Origin: Craterostigma plantagineum
Taxonomy: Eukaryota; Streptophyta; Magnoliopsida; Lamiales; Linderniaceae
Length of the DNA: 64,000 nucleotides
Direction: 5' to 3'
NCBI GenBank assembly: GCA_027422505.1
Contig: JAPQWV010000640.1
Span: 1 to 64,000 of the forward strand
The position numbers were made by a program, and so were the translations under genes. The notes below the pieces were generated by a model. That model was not told where the DNA came from, did no database searches, and was given only the letters and a program-made list of their open reading frames with translations. Positions within the stretch are counted from its first letter, which is position 1. Every line of letters begins with the position of its first letter. Of the stretch, positions 1 to 10,615 are shown one piece after another.

Positions 1-150
1 TTTTTGATATTTGACGGGCTTACCCGCATAGGCCCGTCCTCTGGTGGGCCTGAGAAATGACAGCCCCCTCACTTTGGCGGGCCCACGGCCCGTGGGCCCA
101 TTTGACAGTACCAGGGGTGGGCGGGCCCGCAGGCCACGGGCATTTTTGCT
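1..150. repeat. GC-rich transposon-like fragment at window edge
   Basis: The first 150 bases are very rich in GGGCC/GGCCC blocks (for example GTGGGCGGGCCCGC near 117) and then change abruptly to AT-rich DNA. Such runs are common near the ends of plant hAT-type non-autonomous elements. The other end lies outside the window, so the class is inference only. Confidence 0.3.
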
Positions 151-489
151 AGTTCTAAATGTGTCATTGGTTAAAATGACTTAATTAATAATTTTTGAAT
201 AGTCCATGTAATTAATATTATTGATTTAATGGAAAATAAGTTAATAAATATTTTTTTTATTGAATCATGTAATTATATAAAATTATTATTACAAAAATCA
301 AGTGTATTGGGATAGAGTGGTATAGGGGGTGTAAGGGGTGTGATTTGTGAATAGTATGATGTTGTTTTTATTGTGAGATCTGATGTTTCAACTATTGCAA
401 AGACGACCGATTCATGTGATGAACCATGTGCTTTTGTTTATTAGCTTCACTAGTAACCTAACCACACAAATATCTAGTGAATGTAATTA

Positions 490-560
490 ATTGTCTCTTC
501 TGATCCACAGCCCATTTTCTAGGACTTCTGAATTGGCATCTCTATCTATATATACATATA
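490..560 (+). promoter_or_regulatory. Promoter remnant of the SAUR gene
   Basis: A TGTCTC auxin-response-element core lies at 492-497 and a TATA box (CTATATATAC) at about 545-556. These sit roughly 190 and 130 bases upstream of the SAUR ATG at 684. TGTCTC elements are typical of SAUR promoters; the element is seen, its activity is inferred. Confidence 0.5.
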
Positions 561-683
561 CTTCTTCTAAACTCACCATTATACTCACCAAACTAAATTT
601 GTTAATTAGCCGCCCATATTCTCTCAGCTTTCAGAGTAACACTTCAATTTTCTAACTGGGTTCATCTAGATTATTATACAACC

Positions 684-864
684 ATGGCAATTGTCAAAAA
701 GCTAAGGCGATCACTGTCCGCCGAGAGAAAGAGATGGGCTTTATGAAGATCATCATCACTAGCTAGTTCTTGAAGTTCCAAAGGGACATTGTGCTGTTTA
801 GGTAGGAGACAAGAGCATGAAGAGATTTGTCGTCCCTATTTCATATCTGAACCACCCTTTATTT
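684..864 (+). pseudogene. SAUR-like auxin-responsive gene, 5' half (disrupted)
   Basis: The reading begins MAIVKKLRRSLSAERKR, the usual start of a SAUR (small auxin up RNA) protein, and stops at TGA 744-746. After a frameshift the typical SAUR core resumes (VPKGHCAV, then VGDKSMKRFVVPISYLNHPL). A premature TAG at 799-801 stands where a tyrosine codon is normal. The copia element is inserted exactly within the Leu-Phe-Gln coding stretch that follows; the rest of the gene is at 6166-6300. SAURs normally act at the plasma membrane or in the cytosol, inhibiting PP2C-D phosphatases to promote cell expansion. This copy cannot make a full protein because of a frameshift, a stop and a 5.3-kb insertion. 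Confidence 0.85.
860..864 (+). repeat. Left target-site duplication TATTT
   Basis: TATTT directly precedes the left LTR and is repeated at 6166-6170 directly after the right LTR. Five bases is the normal duplication length for copia integrase. Confidence 0.9.
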
Positions 865-1468
865 TGTTAGGTCCAGCCTTTGACAAGGCAACGCACACCA
901 AAGAAGAACAAAGAAAAATAATATTATATTATAATATTATTTTAATGAAAGGTTCATATTGAAGGGCGACGCGGCGGATTCCTGGCCACCCGTTTCGAGT
1001 GGTCCAGAAGAGCTGAAGACATCTATAAATAGGCTGAGGATTCTTCAGTTATTATATCACAAGCTCATTCGAGTTTTACTAAATAGAGAGAAGTAGTTCG
1101 AGTGAATTGTGAGGTTATCAGTTCAGGTAGAAACTGATAGGGTTCCATCATCCACAGAGAGGTGTGAGGTAAACACGAGTGGTAAAAGTGAGATAGTAAA
1201 AATTCGAGGGTTGTAATTTTTACTATAGTGAAGATTTTGCCGACTCGGCCGTGGTTTTTCCCTCTCGTTAACAGAGGGTTTTCCACGTTAAAATTCTGGT
1301 GTTCTTTCTTACCTTACGGTAATTTTATTTTTACCGTGGTAGTTACTGTGCGGGTCCCACCAAATTTACCTCGTGGGTCCTACTTCTCCCGATCGTCGTA
1401 CCGAGCCAAACCGGGACCAGTTCCGCTGCGGGCCACTGACCACGCGGGGGCCCACCACCATTCCCAAG
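865..1468 (+). repeat. Left (5') LTR of the copia element
   Basis: It starts TGTTAGGTCC like the right LTR. It holds a probable transcription start region (TCTATAAATAGG near 1021, a good TATA box). The last bases read CCCAAG rather than the CCCAACA of the other LTR, so its 3' edge is slightly decayed and uncertain by 1-3 bases. Confidence 0.9.
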
Positions 1469-1480
1469 TGGTATCAGAGC
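1469..1480 (+). other. Primer-binding site (initiator tRNA-Met type)
   Basis: TGGTATCAGAGC immediately follows the left LTR. It is the standard plant copia minus-strand primer site, complementary to the 3' end of initiator methionine tRNA. Confidence 0.9.
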
Positions 1481-1575
1481 TTGATAGTATTCTGAGTATG
1501 CTCTGTGGTTGCAGCTTTGACTGATCTTCCACATCAGAAAAGATACTAGTAGGTTGCTGGTAGATTTTGACGGCC

Positions 1576-2400
1576 ATGGAGAACGACGGAGGAATGATCA
1601 AGCTGACAGTAACGAATTACTCCATATGGAAATCAAGGATGGAGGATTATCTTTATTGCAAAGACCTCCATGAACCAATCGAAAATGCAGGCAAGATGCC
1701 TGAAGGCGGGAATGCTGATCTATGGAAGAAATTGCAAAGAAAGACGCTAGCTGTGATCCGCCAATGGGTGGACATTAGCCTCTACAACCACGTCCGAAAT
1801 GAGACAGACCCTACAAACTCTGGACGAAATTGGAGGGTATGTACGAGGTGACAAATGCGCTGAGCAAGGTATTCATGATGCGAAAACTCATGAATGTGAA
1901 GCTGAACGAGGGACGATCAGTTGCTGAACATCTGAATGACTTTGAAGGGCTGGTAACTCAACTCACAAGTGCCGGTCTAGTCCTTGATGATGAGCTACAA
2001 GCTTGTCTACTACTGGGTTCTCTACCTGATAGCTGGGATACGTTGGTAGTATCGCTCACCAACTCGGCACCAAGCGGTAAAGTCACGATGGAGATGGTGA
2101 AAAAACAGACTCTACAATGAAGAGCTGCGACGGAAGGATGCCGCCAGTACCAGTACGGGAAATCAGGCCCTTGTTATGGAGAATAGGGGTCGGAGCAAGA
2201 GTAGAGGACCAAAAGATACGACAAGTCAAAAGATAGATCCAAGTCCAGGGAGATGAGGAAGTGCTACCATTGTGGTAAAATTGGCCACTTACAAAGAAAC
2301 TGTAGACTTCTCAAAGGAAAACAGAAACAAGACGATGACAAGAACACGTCTGCAATCGCCTCCAACGATGCTGGAGAGGTTACTCTGGTGAATGAAGCAG
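1576..2400 (+). pseudogene. copia gag (capsid and zinc knuckle), frameshifted
   Basis: The ATG at 1576 begins a gag reading frame with the typical early motif NYSIWKSRMEDYLY. The frame shifts near 1830-1851, ends at about 2120, and resumes in another frame by 2253. That part contains a CCHC zinc knuckle (CYHCGKIGHLQRNC, about 2262-2303) used for RNA packaging. Gag would form the cytoplasmic virus-like particle. The frame breaks mean this copy cannot make intact capsid. Confidence 0.85.
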
Positions 2401-5400
2401 ACTGCTGTCATGTTGCGGATGCAAGCACCGAATGGATAGTGGACTCTGGTGCCTCCTACCATTGTGTTCCAAGGCGTGAATACTTCTCCACATATAAGGC
2501 GGGAAACTTTGGCACTACCAAGATGGGTAACCAAAAGTGTTTCTAAAATAGTGGGGATCGGTGATATCTGTATCCAGACAAGCGTAGGGTGCACATTACG
2601 GCTGAAAGATGTGCGACACATTCCAGACCTGCGTCTCAATCTGATTTCTGTGAAAGTGCTGGACAATGAAGGATACTATAACGAGATGGCAAATAGCTAC
2701 TGGAAACTCACCAAGGGATCGTTGGTGGTAGCGAGAGGAAAGCTATGCTGCTCGCTATACAAGATGCACGGAACGATATGTGCTAACCAACTGAATGCAG
2801 TTGAAGATGATGATTCTCCAAATTTGTGGCACAGACGGCTGGCGCACGTAGGAGAGAAGGGGTTGAATGTCTTGGCTAAAAAGTCCCTCATACCAGTAGC
2901 CAAGGAGAAAGCGCTGAACCCCTGCGATTATTGTTTATTGGGAAGCAACATAGAGTTTCATTCGCGAAGAACTCACCAGGCGAATGAAGAAGTTGGAGTT
3001 GGTACACTCTGACGTATGCGGACCCATGGAAGCCGAATCTCTGGGAGGCAGTAAATATTTTCTGACCTTCATTGATGATGCGTCTCGCAAGACCTGGGTA
3101 TATCTGTTGCGGACGAAGGACCAGGTTTTCTATTATTTCAAGAAGTTCCATGCGATGGTGGAAAGAGAAACTGGAATGCCGCTAAAGTGTCTACGCACAG
3201 ATAATGGTGGTGAATACATCTCTCGGGAGTTCAGAGATTATTCCACGAAGCATGGCATTAGGCATGAGAAGACAGTTCCTGGTACTCCTTAGCAAAATGG
3301 TGTCGCTGAGAGAATGAATCGGACAATTATGGAGAGAGTCCGAGCGATGCTCAAGATGGCTAATATATCTAAGTCATTTGGGGGAAGCTGTCAACACTGC
3401 AGTCTATCTTATCAACCGGCTACCTTCATCGGCGTTGGATTTCGATGTACCAGAGAAGGTGTGGACGGTAGAGAGACATCTCATATTCCCATTTGAGAGT
3501 GTTTGGCTGCAAGGCGTTCATGCATGTGCCCAAGGAGCAAAGATCGAAGCTTGATGATAAATCAAATCCTTGCATCTTTGTTGGGTACGGAGACGAGGAG
3601 TTCGGCTACAGACTTTGGGATCCAAAGAAGAAGAAGACTGTTCGAAGTCGCGACGTAGTATTCCATGAGCATGAGATCATGGGCGACTCAGATGTGGATG
3701 TGACGAAATCCACAGGTGGCGGTGTAGACGATTATACACCAGCCAGCATTCCATATGACGGTCTCACGGAGGAAGGAATGCATCAATCAGAGCCTGAATC
3801 AGAAGAGCCAGCCATTGGAGATGATGAACATGTCGTAGATGAACACACCGAAGGTACTGAGCAGGGGGAGCCTTCGGATGTGCAAGAAGCAGTTGAACCT
3901 CATCTGAGAAGGTCAACTAGGGAACGCCAACCATCTACGAGGTATTCGAGTTCTGATTATATTTGATTACTGATGAGGGGGAGCCAGAGAGCTTCCAGGA
4001 AGTACAATCTTGTAGGGACAAAGATTGTTGGACAAAGGCCATGCAAGAGGAGATGGATTCTCTGAAGAAGAAGAATGATACGTACGAGTTAGTTCGATTA
4101 CCAAAAGGAAAGAAGACACTCAAGAACAAATGGGTGTACAAATTGAAGAAGGATGATGGCAAGCTGGTCAGATACAAGGCTCGATTAGTGGTCAAAGGTT
4201 TCACTCAGAGGAAGGGGATCGACTTTGACGAGATATTTTCACCGGTCGTGAAAATGAGTTCAATCAGAGTCATACTGGGACTAGCTGCTACAATGGATCT
4301 TCACTTGGAGCAACTCGACGTGAAGACCGCATTCTTGCATGGTGATCTTGATGAGGAGATATATATGGAACAACCCGAAGGGTTCGAGGTTAGAGGTAAA
4401 GAGGACATGGTCTGCCGGTTGAAGAAAAGCTTGTACGGTCTGAAACAAGCTCCACGGCAGTGGTACAAGAAATTTGATTCTTTCATGGTGCATCAGGGGT
4501 TCAAGAGAACAGATGCAGATCCATGTGTTTACGTCCGGAGATACTCTAACGGTAAATTTATCGTTCTTCTCCTGTATGTTGATGATATGCTAATTGTCGG
4601 ACAAGATGCAGAGATGATTAGCAGGTTGAAGAAAGATTTGTCAAAGACGTTTGACATGAAGGATTTGGGTTCGGCAAAACGGATTCTCGGAATGGAGATT
4701 ACCCGAGATCGAAAAGCTGGGAAATTATGGTTATCCCAGGAGCGCTATATTGAACGAGTTCTGGAGAGGTTCAATATGAAGTATGCTAAGCCAGTTAGCA
4801 CGCCACTTGCCGCACACTTTCAGTTGCGAAAGAAATCCGGTCCATCAACAAACGAAGACGGAGAAGATGTCCCAGATGTTCCATATTCATCGGCGGTCGG
4901 AAGTTTGATGTACGCCATGGTGTGTACGAGGCCAGATATCGCTCACGCAGTTGGCGTTGTGAGTCGATTTCTATCGAATCCCGGGAAGTCACATTGGGAA
5001 GCAGTGAAGTGGATCTTGAGGTACCTGAGAGGAACTTCCAAATTATGTCTAACGTTTGGAAGTGGTAAATGTTTTCTTACAGGCTATACGGATGCTGATA
5101 TGGCCGGTGATCTTGACAGCAGAAAGTCAACGTCGGGATACATATTTACATTCTCAGGGGGAGCTATCTCATGGCAGTCGAGGTTACAAAATGTGTTTCT
5201 TTATCAACTACTGAAGCGGAGTATGTTGCAGCAACAGAAGCTGGCAAGGAGATGCTCTGGTTGAAGAGATTTCTTCAGGAGTTGGAATTCAGCAGGAGGA
5301 GTACATAATATTTTGCGATAGTCAAAGTGCTTTGGACTTGAGCAAGAATACTATGTATCATTCGAGGACGAAACACATCGACGTTCGTTACCATTGGCTC

Positions 5401-5564
5401 AGACTGACTGTTGAGGAAAAAGCGTTCAAGCTGGAGAAGATCCACACAGACAAGAATGTTGCGGACATTCTGACGAAAGTTATTCCCAAGGAGAAGACTG
5501 AATCTGCGTCAGGGTCGCTGGCATGGGCTATCGCTGAGGCGGCAGGAGATCTCCCCCGCAAATA
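2400..5564 (+). pseudogene. copia pol (protease, integrase, RT, RNase H), broken
   Basis: Domains in order: aspartic protease (WIVDSGASYHC, near 2437), GAG-pre-integrase (LWHRRLAHV, near 2823), integrase core (HSDVCGPM at 3003 and LRTDNGGEY near 3191), reverse transcriptase (KARLVVKGFTQ near 4174; YVDD active site at 4575-4586) and RNase H (TDADMAGD near 5088; HIDVRYHW near 5376). Damage includes a TAG at 3290-3292 inside integrase and frame changes near 2530, 3000, 3390, 3490, 3960, 5190 and 5265. The RT part is one long open frame of about 430 codons. This copy is a fossil that could at most be mobilised in trans. Confidence 0.9.
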
Positions 5565-5570
5565 ATGAAT

Positions 5571-5588
5571 AAGCTGGAGGGGAAGAAT
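5571..5588 (+). other. Polypurine tract
   Basis: A purine run GGAGGGGAAGAA lies directly upstream of the right LTR and is the expected primer for plus-strand DNA synthesis. Confidence 0.8.
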
Positions 5589-6165
5589 TGTTAGGTCCAG
5601 CCTTTGACAAGGCAACGCACACCAAAGAAGAACAAAGAAAAAATAATATTATATTATAAATTATTTTATGAAGGTTCATATTGAAGGGCGACGCGGCGGA
5701 TTCCTGGCTACCCGTTCGAGTGGTCCAGAAAAGCTGAAGACATCTATAAATAGGATGAGGATTCTTCAGTTATTATCATCACAAGCTCATTCGAGTTTTA
5801 CTAAATAGAGAGAAATAGTTCGAGTGAATTGTGAGGTTATCAGTTCAGGTAGAAATGATAGGGTTCCACATCCACAGAGGGTGTGAGGTAAACACGAGTG
5901 GTAAAAGTGAGATAGTAAAAATTCGAGGGTTGTAATTTTACTATAGTGAAGATTTTGCCGACTCGGCCGTGGTTTTTCCCTCTCGTTAACAGAGGTTTTC
6001 CACGTTAAAATTCTGGTGTTCTTTCTTACCTTACGGTAATTTTATTTTTACCGTGGTAGTTTACTGTGCGGGTCCCACCAAATTTACCTCGGGGGTTCAC
6101 TTCTCCGACGTCGTACCGAGCCAAACCGGGACCAATTCCGCTGCGGGGCCCACCACCTCCCAACA
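5589..6165 (+). repeat. Right (3') LTR of the copia element
   Basis: This 577-base repeat begins TGTTAGGTCC and ends CCCAACA. It is about 27 bases shorter than the left LTR because of small deletions, including within the part before the end that corresponds to 1410-1450. Confidence 0.9.
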
Positions 6166-6300
6166 TATTTCAAGGTTTGTTATGTCAAAGCGGAAGAAGA
6201 GTTCGGTTACAATCATCCATTGGGCGGACTACGATTCCTTGCAGCGAGGCGATGTTCATTGAATTAACTTCTCAACTAGCAGGAAACCACAAGACGATGA
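6166..6300 (+). pseudogene. SAUR-like gene, 3' half (disrupted)
   Basis: After the second TATTT the SAUR reading continues across the insertion point: NHPLFQ then LLCQ, then EEEFGYNHPLGGL in a shifted frame, then TIPCSEAMFIELTSQL in the first frame. Two compensating one-base indels therefore lie in this half, near 6187 and 6228. The motifs match the conserved SAUR C-terminus. Joined in order with 684-864 they account for a complete ancestral SAUR of roughly 100 residues. Confidence 0.85.
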
Positions 6301-8012
6301 CGTATATTATATTACATCCCACGTACTTAGTTTTAGAGAAGCGATTAAAAAAATCAAATCTTGGAATTAGCTTACGATCGGGCTTTATGTCGGGCACTTA
6401 CTACAATCAAGGCCCGTCAACCACGTCCATTTGGGCTTTATGTCGGGCACAGAAGGCCCATCCTAGCCCGGAAGCAATATAAATAAACATTATTATTAAG
6501 AAAAGATTCTGTTTTTTTTTTCAAGAAATAGAAGAAGAAATCGCTATTAATAGTTCATATGGGTGCGTCAGTCTCTGCGTAGGGCATGCATGCATGCATC
6601 AATGCATGGATTCGTAAAGATCTACTTTACATATTGCTGTAGAGGAGTAGCATTGGTGGTACGTACTTTGTGACGCGTGCATATATTCATCAATAATAGA
6701 CATATATTTCTAAAAGTAGGTATCTAATTAAAGCCGTTTAAATCTCCAAGGACTGCCAAAGACTCCACGCCAGTGATACTCATACTGTTTTACTAGTCTC
6801 TTTCGTGTAATACTTCGAACGGCCCTCCATACGCTGCTGATATCCATTTTGTCTTTATGAGCAAAATCATCAAACTGTTGTGTATATCTATGAGCCTTTT
6901 CAATAGATATCTGTGTCGTTTTCAGTTGATCTATCGAACATTTCCTCCTCCCCATTAATGGACGATATGATAATGCCATATATATCGTAATGAGATTCTC
7001 TTACGCCGTACGACGTCATCTTTCCTCATCATACGTGAATATGCCGTGCTACACATTTTACACCAACAAATATCAAATAATATATATATACGTATATGAT
7101 ATTTAACCTATTCATCAGCACTGAGACACGGTACTGAGAAGAGGCAGGTAAAGTAAGTAAATATCTTAAGCTTTGGTGAGACAAAGAGATAATACTATAG
7201 TTGAAATTATACGTACAATTCAATCTATATTTCGAGGAAAGGTGATGTGGTGAGGCAGTGTACGCAAGGACATTCATACCACAAGTAAACAAACAACCAT
7301 AAGAATGGGTAGCCATCGATTAGGACAAAGGATGGATACACTTGCATTACACGCAATCATGGATATGTGTCTGAACAATCAGTCACGGTTTTCATTGCAG
7401 GCGTATGGTACCAATCTTACTCCATGTAAATCATCGGTACTTACAAGAACGAGGGTAAAAAGAGTATGAGATGAATTGAGTTATTAATTTATGGATATAT
7501 AGGAATTGAGATGGACCCATTTCATTTCATGTATTGATTCGTTAATAAGCATCATCATTACTTGTATAATTTCTGTGGGATCCTCTCCGAAAAAAACCCA
7601 TACAATCAAGAATTGACCATTATATTGATTAATCTTTGACGGAGTGAGGTTAGGCATTATTTGTATTCCCTCACCAAGTAAATTATTACAATTTATGGAG
7701 ACGATGAAACAACTAATTATTACACGGGATAATGAGTTTCGTGATTAAAAAAAGATCCATTTATTTTTAATATATAACATATAGGTCGTCCCCTAATTTA
7801 TGCAGTCCGATTAAAAGGTCTTCTCATGTTTCCCTAACTCGGACATAGCCCATCAAATCTATCTTCCTTTCACTTTTTGGGATAGGATTGACTAATTAAA
7901 GCTTATGACTTCTTAACAATAACACATCAATTACCAGAAAGAAAGAAAATTGAACAGAAAATACACGGGGAGAGTTACTAATGTACCCAAAAAACTAGAG
8001 AATTTCAAATGC
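6301..8012. other. Intergenic, no gene seen
   Basis: AT-rich DNA without a convincing coding region. A cluster of overlapping CATGCA (RY-type) motifs lies at about 6587-6606. A short imperfect repeat containing GGGCTTTATGTCGGGCAC occurs twice, at about 6379 and 6433. Open frames here are short and have no recognisable motifs. Confidence 0.6.
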
Positions 8013-8015
8013 TTA

Positions 8016-8556
8016 GAGCATCTCCAAGGGTCCTCTATACATGGAGTTGGACACCATGTATGAGGTTGGAGGAGCTCCAACGACCCCTCAAACGCCACAC
8101 CAAAATTGGGGGATTGAACAGTATTACGCTATATATAGCGGGCACTGTTCACCCTCTATACACACACACACACATATATATATATATTAATTTCTTTTAT
8201 TCTTTAATTATTTAATTATATGTGTAATCATGATTAAATATGTATTAGCTAAAACTTCGTAATTTATTTTTTGATAGTGTTTCGGAAAATTATATGATTG
8301 TTTCACTTATAAAATAAATAATGAATATTTTAGATCACTTAATTATTTTGAAAGGTATTTCAATAAATTATTTTAAAATTCAAAGTATAACGAAAATGCA
8401 TACTTTAAATTAAATATAATAAATTATAGTGTGATTAATCCATATAGAGGAAAATATAGAGGAGATTGTTGGAGTTCAATGATACTGTTCAAACTCTATA
8501 GCTGGAGGAATTGTACTGTTGCAACTTTATAGGTAGATGAGCTGTTGGAGATACTC
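8016..8556. mobile_element. PIF/Harbinger-type MITE (541 bp)
   Basis: The left end GAGCATCTCCAA and the right end TTGGAGATACTC are inverted repeats, and TTA is duplicated at 8013-8015 and 8557-8559. Three-base TWA duplications are the mark of PIF/Harbinger (Tourist-like) elements. There is no coding capacity. A (CA)n(TA)n microsatellite sits at about 8161-8187. A second element with the same termini is at 20295-20870. Confidence 0.8.
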
Positions 8557-8681
8557 TTAAAAGATATACATAATGTACGCAGCTGAGGAAGAAGCTGTGG
8601 AGAAACGACGACAGAAGAACGAGGAAGAGATAAACTGAAAAGTAATTGACTATATATATGCTTCGAATTAGTTAAGCTCTA

Positions 8682-9497
8682 CTACTGTTGTAGTCTCAAC
8701 TCAGACACAGCATGGCATGCATCGTAAAATGCCTGAACAATGACGTCATGGTACCTCGTCGAATTCAGAGAGAGAAAGCACTGAAGCAACTGCTCCAATT
8801 CCCTTTCGTCGAACATATTTTTCTCCAAAACCATGTCGACCATGGAGAACTTGAAGTCCTCGTACGGATCCCTCGATTTCTTGACGACTGCGAAGCTCTC
8901 CTTCACTTTCCCGTCTATGGTGCACGGTATCAGCTTTTTAAACACCGACAGCCTCGCCGGCGTCGCCGCCTCCGAGCGCCTGGACTTGACGATCTTACTC
9001 CTCCGCCGCTGGCATGGAACGTAGGCGGCGTCGTGGGAAGCAGAGGCGCCCTCGTCGGTATCCGTCGACCAGCGCCGGCCGGCGTGGCGGTTGTAGAGGC
9101 AAGGCGATTCCTCTTCTTCCTCTTCGCTGGTGAACGAGTTGGGCCAGCTGCTCTCGGCGGAGGAGGTGGCGGCGCTGAGGCTTACGGGCGGCGGGAGGCC
9201 GCGGGTGGCCCGCTTCTTCGTCCGTCGACGGTGGCGTCGCTTTGGCGGCGGCGTCGGCGTGGCGGTGATGACGTGGTACTTGGGCTGTGTTTGGAAGGTA
9301 TAGTACTGCAGCTGTGGCGGTGGTCGAAGGGTGGTTGAAGTGACGTCGTCATGGTTGAACGACGTCGGCCGCTGCCGTGATTTCGCCGCCGACGAAGGGA
9401 TGGGATTTCGCGGGAGGTTGGAAGGGTCTTTTGAACGGCAAGATTGGAGAGTGGTGGCGATCGCTCTGTAGATTCGTAGCTTGAAATGCTTGGACAT
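8682..9497 (-). CDS. OVATE family protein (transcriptional repressor)
   Basis: A single-exon gene of 271 residues. The OVATE domain lies at about residues 201-262 (RDPYEDFKFSMVDMV ... DVIVQAFYDACHAV). The middle is low-complexity and basic (PPPKRRHRRRTKKR, then an acidic SEEEEEES stretch), typical of OFPs and containing probable nuclear localisation signals. OFPs repress transcription with TALE homeodomain partners and adjust cell elongation, organ shape and secondary wall formation. I chose the internal start MSKHFKLRI, typical of the OFP6/7/8 group, over an in-frame Met 14 codons upstream. The TATA box at 9551-9560 supports a short 5' leader. Subgroup assignment is tentative. Confidence 0.9.
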   Translation of the reverse strand: MSKHFKLRIYRAIATTLQSCRSKDPSNLPRNPIPSSAAKSRQRPTSFNHDDVTSTTLRPPPQLQYYTFQTQPKYHVITATPTPPPKRRHRRRTKKRATRGLPPPVSLSAATSSAESSWPNSFTSEEEEEESPCLYNRHAGRRWSTDTDEGASASHDAAYVPCQRRRSKIVKSRRSEAATPARLSVFKKLIPCTIDGKVKESFAVVKKSRDPYEDFKFSMVDMVLEKNMFDERELEQLLQCFLSLNSTRYHDVIVQAFYDACHAVSELRLQQ

Positions 9498-9550
9498 TTT
9501 TATTTGTATTTGTTTTATTTGATTGTGTGAAAGTGTCATGGGAAAGTGGA

Positions 9551-9560
9551 GTTTATATAG
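9551..9560 (-). promoter_or_regulatory. TATA box of the OVATE gene
   Basis: On the minus strand CTATATAAAC lies about 55 bases upstream of the chosen start codon. Confidence 0.6.
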
Positions 9561-10404
9561 AGAGAGGGGCCAAAATATTTACATTTTCGTGTTAATTAAA
9601 AGATAAGTATTAGTTTTTCTTAAACTGAATATCGTAGACTTGTACGTGTTGTAATGAACCCGTCAAATATAGGCATTCTATTCACAGCTTAGATCTCCAT
9701 TAAAATCTTAGCTGTGTTTTGCCGTCTTCCATTCCAATGAGCAAAAAGCCTACTGACGTTGATTGATTAAGAGAGAGAGATGATCATATCAATGTTCGGG
9801 CCCAAATAATAAAGCCCGTTGGCCCGATTTGGCCTCTAACTGAAGCCCAATAATGGTACACGAGCCATTTGGTTGCGGTGCGGGTCAGGGCACCTGGCCG
9901 GGTATTGTCGGTTTCCACCATGGAGCGGGTCGGGTTTGCCTATCTGGCTTTTGCTGAGCTGTTGCTGTTGTGGTTGTTAGGAATTTATATTTGCTTAATA
10001 TTTAATAGTATCGAATTTGTAGATTGCGTATGAGCTGAGTTGTATCGTATGTATGTATCTTCATTGACATAATAAGACACAATTTTAGTCGCCTCCACGT
10101 GAAGTAAAAACAAGTTGTAAAGAACAATCGAACGTTAAATGGAATAAACTCATCAGAATTGGATAGGCACTATAAAAAAATATATAAGGATCGTAATTTC
10201 TATATATGTTCCTTTTTATTTAGACGTGGGAGATGGTAAGTTAAATTGAAAGGCAAATTAGGAACAACAATTAACTAAAAGTTGGATGTTGTTCCAGATT
10301 AAGTGAAGATATATGTTAAATAATAATAAATACAGTAAGAATCTACAACCAAAGACAATAATAATACTATAAAATCGCTTTACAAAGACAATGGTGCTTT
10401 GGAA
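9561..10404. other. Divergent intergenic region, OVATE / syntaxin
   Basis: It separates divergently transcribed genes. At 9798-9860 there are several GGGCCC, AGCCCGTTGGCCC and AAGCCCAAT motifs, which resemble site II/TCP-type promoter elements. The remainder is AT-rich with no coding signal. A CT-rich stretch at 10419-10468 probably belongs to the syntaxin promoter or 5' leader. Confidence 0.5.
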
Positions 10405-10615
10405 TTACACAAATGCGTCTCTTTCTCCCCCCTCTCTCTCTCCTCTTTCCCCTCCCCCCTTTCTCTCTCGTAGCTGGGATCCCATTAGTCGATCTTCTTT
10501 TCTGTAATTGAACCCGCGTGCTAAAACGCGAAATAGCAAGGTACGGCTGACAGAGAGAGGGGGGAATCTTTCGGTTCCAATATTTATTTCTCTCACTCTT
10601 TGGAGTTTCTAGAAG

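Larger units (their letters stand above)
865..6165 (+). mobile_element. Ty1/copia LTR retrotransposon, degenerate, about 5.3 kb
   Basis: The element has two LTRs (TGTT...AACA ends), a primer-binding site just inside the left LTR, gag and pol in copia order (protease, integrase, reverse transcriptase, RNase H), a polypurine tract, and a 5-bp target duplication TATTT. Integrase before reverse transcriptase identifies Ty1/copia rather than Ty3/gypsy. The coding region is broken by several frameshifts and at least one in-frame stop, so this copy is not autonomous. It is inserted in a SAUR gene in the same orientation. The LTRs differ by several indels, so the insertion is not recent. Confidence 0.95.

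Noticed and set aside
8712..9338. Plus-strand open frame of 208 codons opposite the OVATE gene
   Set aside because: It is the antisense shadow of a GC-rich coding region; the minus strand has a recognised OVATE domain, start and TATA box.
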